Shown: one piece after another, positions 47,201-55,200 of the stretch
Layout of the letters: each line of letters begins with the position of its first letter
How positions within the stretch are numbered: the stretch's first letter is position 1
Origin: Planctomycetota bacterium
GTDB lineage: Bacteria > Planctomycetota > Phycisphaerae > Phycisphaerales > Phycisphaeraceae
Reading direction: 5' to 3'
Assembly: GCA_016350165.1 (NCBI GenBank)
Contig: CP066225.1
Coordinates: 992,001-1,056,000 of the forward strand
DNA length: 64,000 nucleotides
The notes under the pieces: generated by a model
Seen by the model: the letters and a program-made list of their open reading frames with translations, nothing else
Database searches by the model: none
What the model was told of the DNA's origin: nothing
Made by a program: the position numbers and the translations under genes

Positions 47201-48262
47201 ATCAAACAGACAAGCGATGAGAGCAGCATCAGCATTGACGGCGGCGTGTTCCGAACCAACAAGTTGAACACAAGTACCACCTATATGTCCCCAATCATCA
47301 GTATCTCCGGCGATGATGCCCTGACCGTCGGTATCAATAACGGCAGTTCCACTTTTGATGGCGCAATTCGGGATGTGGCTGGCAAGTCGGGCACGCTTAC
47401 CAAAGAAGGCAGCGGTACCTTCTTCTTAACCAACGAGAATACCTACACAGGCGGCACCATCATCAATGGCGGAACGCTGCAACTCGGTAGTGATACCTCT
47501 AGTTCTGGTTGGTCCGGTTCGATTAAGGGCGATGTCATTAATAATGCGACGCTTGCATTCAATCGCTCGAATGATCTGACTTACGCTGGCGTGATCAGTG
47601 GAACAGGCCAGGTGATTCAACAAGGTACGGGTTCCTTAACTCTAACCGGAGCCAACACCTATGGTGGTGGTACAAAAGTCACCGACGGAACGTTGATTGT
47701 CAGCAACACCATCGGCTCGGCAACCGGCAGCGGAGAGGTCGCTGTATTTGATGGCGGCACACTCGGCGGTAACGGCATGATTGCTAGCAAGGTCTTCATT
47801 AATGATGGCGGCACGCTCGCTCCCGGTGAGTCGGCAGGCCATCTGACGGTGAATGATGTTGTATTCGGCATGGGTTCAACTTTTGAAGTCGAACTCGGCG
47901 GATTGGAAGCCAGCACCGAATACGACGTCTTGTCGGTACTCGGCTATGCCATACTTGACAACGGGCCATTGCTGGAAGTTTCGCTGATTGACGGGTTCGA
48001 ACTCGACTTCGGTCAGCATTTCGAGATCGTTAATGTTGGCGATAGACTGATTGGCGGGTTTAATAGTCTGGTCGAAGGCGCACGCGTGAGCAGTTTCAAT
48101 GACATTGATTTGTTCATCACGTATCAAGCTGGTGATGGCAACGACATCGCACTATATACCACCGCGATTCCCGAACCCGCTTCCTTCGTGCTGCTTGGAC
48201 TTGGGGGGCTCACTTTTATTCTTCGAGAAAAACGTTGTACTCCCGAAAGGCGTTCCGCTTAA
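44225..48262 (+). CDS. PEP-CTERM surface protein D with beta-strand repeats
   Basis: About 1,345 aa and paralogue of B. It has the same ribosome-binding site and the same first 21 codons; the signal peptide then diverges (ends TTCPASA) before RWDGSENLYW. The passenger has the same block design (VILDGTHINLTG, GGDITLQNGA, DALTVGINNGSSTF) but a different sequence. Some stretches are close to B, for example NSELIVGINNG and GVIQDDASGLST at 46,740-46,820 against 22,760-22,850. Near the end it carries autotransporter-type repeats (NTYTGGTIINGGTLQLGS, IKGDVINNATLAFNRS) that B lacks but gene A has. From codon about 1,164 it is identical to B through the PEP-CTERM motif (IPEPASF, VLLGLGGLTFIL, REKR). 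Expected to be exported and processed by an exosortase encoded elsewhere. Confidence 0.92.
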   Translation: MKAPLQTSSLLPAAMALITIGTVFSTTCPASADTVRWDGSENLYWDENSNWTPLGAPDGDDIALFSGDTPNTHVELNEDVTVWELLFEGNTNYILSNATSMGKQISLGNGIITTTGSGSHRIDNDLLLQSHADWAIEADLEIRGNINAGNNMLDKYGSGTLTLTGGTEANPSSVGLLHARDGHLIFDGARMNITDTVSSQRAFAAYGGDITLQNGANVQLSHSGQVDRNSTLTVTGSGTTLSGYILDAGFTGEPASSYIKVHDGAAIDFTGVKIGLYSDGAMTVHNGGTVRTDYFMIGVDEAVTGKVFVRGNGSLIESNSLELGGGEFLDLSDGKGFLTVENGGLVRNTDITTLWTPSSSITINNGGMFETDQLIGEGTIYLSGDDAMTVGINNGNSTFDGQIQDAGGSVPGRLTKTGTGNFTLTGGTAENPMSFDILDSEGGEVILDGTHINLTGAGWYDQSPLIAEGGDITIQNGAVVRTDAEEGNMWVNGNTLTTTGSNTSLTGSRIDVTGGTGKLIVTDNAEVDLATTLYLGGYYGDGQMEVRGGGTLSSDVAYFRDSSTAQITGYNSRLLTQQIYVTGNSTLTVDDNGAVEVADFIDLSSSANSSLTIDDGGSVRVNQIKGNGTISFVGDDALTVGINNGSSTFSGLIQDAGGDEPSRLTKVGSGTFTLAGGTAANPMNFGILDSEDGEVVLDGAHINLSSTEYINRAALLVSGGDITLQNGAAVQLDEQNGHAFVDENTLTITGSNTLLTGSRLDVFGDTGNVIVQDNAKLDLANFLFLGDTFGGSGQMTVQSGAEVEVFAMYIEDSSTLNAIDGGSVKTNTLTGTGTINLSGNSELIVGINNGGSIYKGVIQDDASGLSTLTKTGTGTFTLSGNYIDASSSIGRLVSTDGTVILDEVHVNLTGTGTGTDDQYSLSADGGDITLQNGAVVELDDTSGNVWVNSTLSVIDSGSQLSVSTLTVDATGTLIIDDGSTVEVADETILSRTIKQTSDESSISIDGGVFRTNKLNTSTTYMSPIISISGDDALTVGINNGSSTFDGAIRDVAGKSGTLTKEGSGTFFLTNENTYTGGTIINGGTLQLGSDTSSSGWSGSIKGDVINNATLAFNRSNDLTYAGVISGTGQVIQQGTGSLTLTGANTYGGGTKVTDGTLIVSNTIGSATGSGEVAVFDGGTLGGNGMIASKVFINDGGTLAPGESAGHLTVNDVVFGMGSTFEVELGGLEASTEYDVLSVLGYAILDNGPLLEVSLIDGFELDFGQHFEIVNVGDRLIGGFNSLVEGARVSSFNDIDLFITYQAGDGNDIALYTTAIPEPASFVLLGLGGLTFILREKRCTPERRSA

Positions 48263-48298
48263 CACAGGCTGCAACACTGAATCAAAATTGAAACACAT

Positions 48299-48332
48299 GG
48301 CCGTCTTGAAAAACAAGGCGGCCTTTCTTGTT
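48299..48332 (+). terminator. Rho-independent terminator of gene D
   Basis: Identical to the gene B terminator at 24274-24307: GGCCGTCTTG / CAAGGCGGCC stem, A5 loop, T-rich tail. Confidence 0.8.
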
Positions 48333-48379
48333 GAACCAACCAAGTGAAGGATATAGATTCAGTCAAACGAAGAATGTTT

Positions 48380-48770
48380 CATAGCTGCTGGTCAAGAAAA
48401 GAAGATACTCCAATGTTTTGACCTGCTGTTTGCTCGGTACAAAAATGATCCAGGAGATTCAAATACCTCAGGTTGTAAATGTATATTAGAGTTGACGCTG
48501 CCTCAATATTCAACCGTACCTAGCAATGTACCCATACCCATTTTTATAGCCATCTAAGAGTTGCTTTGCGGGAGCAAAAACTGGCATGTCTAAGTATTCA
48601 ATATTTATAAGAGGCTTCAAAAATACGATAGATCACAACTTTTCTGTTTAACCTGCTAATAGCCAATTGTTGTACAAACTCGCATCAATAACACAATACA
48701 CACCAGCTCTCGTAAGTATTTCAAAAAATTGCTCTGCTGACTTTTGCGTAGAACAATTAGAGCCACCTCG
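48380..48770 (-). pseudogene. DUF488-family gene relic, copy 2
   Basis: Same sequence as the relic at 24355-24745 with the same stops and frameshift. Shared damage shows that the gene was already dead when the block was copied or last homogenised. Confidence 0.6.
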
Positions 48771-49148
48771 GTAGCAGATGCAAAGGCAAGCATGCCACGG
48801 TGCTGCCGGAGAGATACCGCTGTTTGGCATTTTGAATGCATTGAATTGGGGTTTTACTAAGATAATCTCAAACGCTCAAGCCAAGACGCTGGTACTGATC
48901 ATGTAAAGCAATACCAACCCGACAGCATTGTCTGCACTGTTGATCTTAATAGTCTCTTTATTTATGTAATAACTTTGCAGCAAGATGAAATACACTAAAC
49001 TAATCTAGAATCACAGCTTTATCGAATCTCTAATAGTACTAGTAATATCCATGTATCAATTTTCGTCAACTCACAGTATCCATGTTTAATAATGATTCTG
49101 TTTGCGGCTTCACATGAGCTACGACTTGCTTATTATTACAATTAAAGA

Positions 49149-49206
49149 TTTGAGGTTCCCCCCACGTATAATGGTGGCTCCGGGCGAGAAGGGGAGGAAC
49201 CTCAAA
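49149..49206. repeat. Long hairpin between convergent genes D and E, copy 2
   Basis: Identical to 25124-25181, here about 40 bases downstream of the gene E stop on the minus strand. Confidence 0.6.
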
Positions 49207-49246
49207 CTGTCAGCAAGTACGCAATCGATTGACGCTCAGAAGAAAG

Positions 49247-52200
49247 TTAGAAGCTGATCCTAACACCTGCATAGATGTTGCTCACGATAAAGTCATCCGG
49301 CGTAAACTCGGTGTTATACTGAACCGTAAAACTGATCGGTGCCTTGTGGCTGATGCCGATCAGGTTCACGCCGATCAGCCCCGAGTCACGGCCAGTGCCG
49401 ATACCTGTGTAACTAAACGACTCACCACCTGCCGGCATACCCACGTTAACTGTATCAATCGGATCAAGGTATTCATGTTCCCACGAACCAACCAGTTCCG
49501 GCACAAACAGCATCTCTGAGGTGTCATACTCATACGTCGCTCTAAAACCAAGCCGGGTCACAAACGAGTTACCGTTGAACGCACCCACATCAAGGTTCAG
49601 GTCTTCTGCACCCGTTTCACTGTGTGAACCGATCTGCAGGTTCACCCACTGCAACGCCAGCTGCGGACCGATACCCCAATTGCCTTTCTTGAACTCGTAA
49701 CCACCGGTCGCAAGCGTCTGCAGGTAAAAACCGGTTGGGTCCGACTCCGCTACGCGATCAATCGCACCAAAACGAATACGCCTGTTGTTTTCATAGAAGT
49801 TAACGCCGCCGCCAAACAGCCCTGAGGCATAAAAACCATCCTCGTTAAACCACGTCATGTACATGCCCGTGTTAATGCTGTTGAACGAGCTGGTGCCCAG
49901 GCCATTGTCCACCGTGATCCCGGTGTTTGAATAACCTAAAAAGGCGCCTGCTGCTAGCGTATCCAAAACCCTGTAGTCAAAGCCCAGGGTCACACCACCG
50001 GTGTTGAATTCAAAACCCGCCTGGCTTTCCTGTGAATCAAAATCGCCGAACGTGCCAAAACCATTTACCCATGCGCCCCAGACATCCTTACCAGTACCAC
50101 TAAAGCGATTGGTCTCCTGCTGCTGCTCAAGCGTCTGCTGAGTTTGCATTGCTAAACCGATTGCAACCTCGGGATCGGCGGATTCTTCAGCAGTGGATGC
50201 TTGTGGTGTCTGAACTTGCAGGTTATTAGACCACAACTGCGGCAGACCGTAACGCAATTCGTTGAGCCGGCCGTTGAAGTTGTTGTTCTGCACGTCGATG
50301 CCTTTGAACGTCGCTTGAGCCTGCGGAACAAGATAGTGCGGCACCAACTGATCGAATGCGGCAACCAACTGTGCATCCGTGAGTGTTTGCAGCTGGCTAA
50401 TCACTGTCGCGATATCGCCTGTTGGATTGCTATCTGCAATTTGCGCAAAGGCTGCGGCCGCTGGGGCAAGATGAGGCTGCGTTACAACATCCGTAAACGG
50501 AACTTCAATCAATTCAATCGTAATGTCATTTGTGGTATAAGTCGCTTCAACATTAAACGATCCTAAGTTGTCAACGATTGAACTGAATTCACCGTTTATG
50601 CCACCACCTGCTTCTAATATCATGAAGGTGTCACCTTCAGTTGGCGTGTAACCCGAAAGGCCGATGACGTTCAGCGTGCCATCAATATCTGCAGTGCCAT
50701 CGACATCAATCAGGTCGTTACCGACACCTTTACCCGCTGTTGATTCGATCTCCATGTCATACACGCTGGTGCCGGTCAGTGTAAGATTGCCCATCATGCT
50801 GATGGTTCCGATGCTGTTGCCGGGTGAAATCGTGCCGGCGTTGGTGAAGTTGCCCGCAAAATAGCCCGAGCCACCGAACATCGCACCGCTGGCAACATTC
50901 ATATTCGGACTGGCCATGTTGCCATTCACGATCAATGCACCCCCATTCACCGTGGTATCACCGGTATAGGTGTTGTCGCCGTCCAACGTCAAAGTGCCGA
51001 TGCCTTGCTTGATTAAGTCGCCGGTCCCTGAAATTACACCTGCGAATTCTGTATTGTTCTCGTCGCCGACCGTGAGCGTGTTGTCCTGCATGCTAACATC
51101 ACCGCCGGTAGAACCACCACCAGCCAAGGCGCCGATTGTTTCGTCATCATTGAGCTGCAACGTTGCACCATCAACATCAGCGAGTGTCACGGTGCTGCTG
51201 TCACCGATCGCATCACCACCACTCGCAATGACAGTACCTTCATTGATATTTGTATCACCACTATAGGTATTTTGCCCATTAAGTGTCAGCGTGCTAATGC
51301 CTTCTTTGGTTAAGCCGCCTGTACCGCTGATCACACTGTCAAGATTCAGGCTGTAGTCGCCAGTAACAGATAAGGTTTTATCCAAGACGATGGCATTATT
51401 AATCGTGATGCCGTCGGAGCCAGCTATTAATTGTTTTGTTCCACCTGTCGATGACACTGTTAGCGTGCCAGTACCGAGAGCGTTATCGTGACCGACCTGG
51501 ATGACACCTTGGTTAAGCGTTGTGCCGCCCTCATATGTATTGTCATTGGTCAGTGCTAACGTGTAATTGTTAGGATTATCCTGTATTACTAATGCGCCCT
51601 CGCCACTAATCACACCGTTAAGTTCAGTGACATAACCACCAGGTTTAACAGCTAGATCCGCGTTCAATGTGATATTGTTGGCAAGTTCGACAAAATCGTG
51701 TAATGCTAGGCTCGAATCGCCCTCAATTGTTAATGCGCCGGTGCCGAGTGAATCATCAGAACTGGCAATAAGGTAACCACCGTTCATCGTCACACCGCCG
51801 GTGAATGATGCGTTGTCGTTGCCCAGGTAGAGACTCCCTTCATTGTGAACAATGTTGCCATCGCCGGAGATTTCACCAAAGAAATATATATGGCCTTCGG
51901 TCGTCATGACGTGGCCATCCAGATTAACACTGTTCTCAACCCAAACTTCATTTGTTTGAGCTTCTACCACACCATTGTGATTTTCTGCATATGAGCGTAT
52001 AGCGCGAAGTGTCGCATCACCGGTAAATATCACAGTGCCGGTACCAAGCCTGTCATAATCTAAGCCGTTGTTATGGTGCCCGGCAAGTTCGATGATGCCG
52101 CCGGCAATATAGGTGTCACCGATGAAGTTGTTGTAGCCGTTCAGCGTCAACGTACCGTCGCCCTCTTTGGTGAATGAACTGTTGCCACTGATATCACCGT

Positions 52201-55200
52201 TTAATGTCAGGGCGTTGCTGCCGGTAACGGTAAAGTCATCATTCAATATCACATCGTTATCAAGCGCAACGCCATCGACATTGGCACTTAATTCTGAGAC
52301 ACTTACGGCACCATCCACGGTTAATGTGCCGGTGCCAAGCGCGCTGTCGCTGCCGACCGCGATGAGGCCGCCATAGTGCGTCGTGCCACCGCTATACGTA
52401 TTGTCGCCACTCAGCGTCAGTGTATTGGCATCTTCTTTGACTAATGAGCCCGTGCCCTCAACCACACCGTCAAGGGTTAAGTCATGGTCAGCGGTGACGC
52501 TTGCCACCGTTAATTGATCATTCAATGCGATCGTGTTATCAAGTGTGACACTGCTTCCCTGAATGAATAATGCTGACTCGCCTCCAATTGTTAATGTGCC
52601 GGTGCCGAAGGCGAGGTCATTGTTGATGCGAAGTGTACCGCTGTTATTAGTTACACCGCCGGTGAACGTGTTCGCATTATTCAACTCGAGCGCCCCTGCG
52701 CCATCGTGCACAATACTGCCAGCACCACTGTCTTCCGCACCGAAGATCGTACCCTCAAAAATCAGATCATGGTCACCCGTCACGGTCATTGTATGACCGT
52801 TCAGCTTGATATTATCATTGGCCACCACACGATTGGCTGCATATGCTTCCAGCCCTGCATCACCTGCAAAGATGATGTCACCTTCGCTACCGAATGCATA
52901 GTCATTGCCGATGCCGATTGTGCCAGCAAAAATCGTGGTATTGCCGTAATACACATTACTGCCGGTGAGCGTCAGCATGCCGGCACCTTGCTTAATCAAA
53001 TGACCATCCCCGATACCGGTTGTAGTGATCGTCCCCTCAAAAATCGTATCGTTCGCATCACCAACCGTCAGAGTGTGGCCTTGGAGATCAACCACGCCAC
53101 TCGTACCACCCGCCAGTGAGCCGATCGTCTCGTCATCCTCAAGTTGCAACTTTGCACCATCAACGTCAGCAATGGTCACGGTTCCTGTATCACCGATTGC
53201 ATTACCGCCGGACGCAACCACGGTGCCGGCATTAATATTGGTGCCACCGCTGTAAGTGTTGGTGCCGCTGAGCGTCAGTGTGCCGTCGTCTTCTTTTGTT
53301 AATGCGCCCGTACCGTCAATCACACCGCCAAGGGTCAAATCGTTATCGCCGGAAACGGTTAAGTCGTCATTCAACGTGAAGATGTTCGCAAGCGTCACAC
53401 TACTGATGCCTGCAGTTAATCCTGATGCGCCTGCCACGGTGACGGAGCCGGTGCCGAACGCGTCGTCGCTGTTGACTGTGGTCACGCCGCCATTCAGCGT
53501 CGTGCCGCCGGTAAACGTATTGGCACCGGTAAGTGTCAGCGTACCGGTGCCTGTCATCGCGATTGACCCTGTACCTGAAATCACACCACCAAAGGTCGTG
53601 TCATCTGCACCGCTAATTGACAGTATGTAGTTTTGAAGATCGACTTCGCCGCCTGTGGAACCGCCACCGGTCAGCCCGCCGATCGTTTCATCTGCATTGA
53701 GTTGCAACATTGCACCGGCAACATCAGCAATGGTCACGAGGCTACTATCACCAATCGCATTGCCACCAGAAGCGATGATCGTGCCAGCATTAATTGTTGT
53801 GTCGCCGGTATATGTGTTTGTGCCGCTCAGCGCCAGCGTGCTGCTGCCTTCTTTAATTAAGCCGCCTGTACTGTCAATCGCACCGGTCAACATCAGATCA
53901 TTGTCGCCGGTAACAGTTAAGTCACCATTCAATGTGACATCATTATCAACAGTAATGCCGCTACTGCCAGCACGTAATGATTTTGTAATATCTGGATGTA
54001 CTTCCTCTTCAACCGTTAACGCGCCTGTGCCGAGGGCGTTATTGCTGCCGACTTCGATGGTGCCTTGTGCATGTGCAATGCCGCCTGCAAATGTGTTGTC
54101 ACCAACGAGCGTTAGTACACCGTCATCAGTTTTTCTGATTGATCCGTCACCGCTAATATCACCGTCAAGCCGTGTTTGAGTATTACTATAAACAGTCCAT
54201 GCCGCGTTCAATTCAATCTCGTTATCAAACTCTTGGGTTCCATTACCGTGGAAATATGAATCGCCGTCAATCGTTATTACGCCTGTACCGAGCGTACCAG
54301 TTTCAACGGAACCAAGTCCACCACCGTTCATAGTAATTCCGCCAGAGAAACTGTTAGCCTCTGAACCCAGATAAACTGTCCCACTGTTGATGGTAATACC
54401 GCCGCCACTACCACTATCATCGTCAGTGATATTACCAAGGAAACGCATATTGCCATCGATCGTCACGACGGAATTACCTAAATTTACATCATTATCCACC
54501 TGAGAGAAGAGATTCGTGGCGCTCGGAAATTCTCCTGCTTTCAGCGTCGCATCACCGGTAAAATTCACGGTGCCGGTACCAAGCCTGTCGTAATTCGCGA
54601 TTGCATCATTTACGCCTTTGAGTACGATAGTACCGCCAGCAATCGTCGTGTCGCCGCTGTAGCTGTTGTAGCCGTTCAGCGTCAACGTGCCGTCACCTGT
54701 TTTTGTTAATCCGCTAGTGCCACTGATATTGCCGTCAAGGGTCAAATCATTGTCGCCGGCAACGGTAAAGTCGTCATTCAAGATCACAGCATTATCCAGC
54801 GCAACACCGCTGACGCTAGCACTTAACTCTGAATCATATGCTGCGCCATCCACGGTTAATGCGCCACTGCCGAGCGCATCGTCACTACCGACCTGGATGA
54901 GGCCGCCATAATGCGTTGTACCGCCGCTGTATGTATTGTCGTTGTTCAACGTCAATGTGCCGATGGCTTCCCCTTTAATCAAGGCACCCGTACCACTGAC
55001 TACACCATCAAGAGTCAAGTCATTGTCGCCGGAGATGGTTAAGGTATCATTCAACGTGAAGGTGTTCGCAAGCGTGACGCTGCTGATGCCCGCAGTTAAT
55101 CCTGATGCGCCTGCTACTGTGACAGAGCCGGTGCCGAACGCGTCGTCGCTGTTGACTGTGGTCACGCCGCCATTCAGCGTGGTACCGCCGGTAAAAGTAT

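Larger units (their letters stand above)
47714..50461. repeat. Duplicated block 2, copy 2
   Basis: Same sequence as 23689-26436. It covers the 3' end of D, the convergent spacer with DUF488 relic and hairpin, and the barrel-encoding 3' end of gene E. Confidence 0.9.

Noticed and set aside
19103-50461. The identical blocks as pure assembly duplication
   Set aside because: Not fully excludable without reads, but the different passengers between the blocks and the different front ends of A', C and E argue for real copies.
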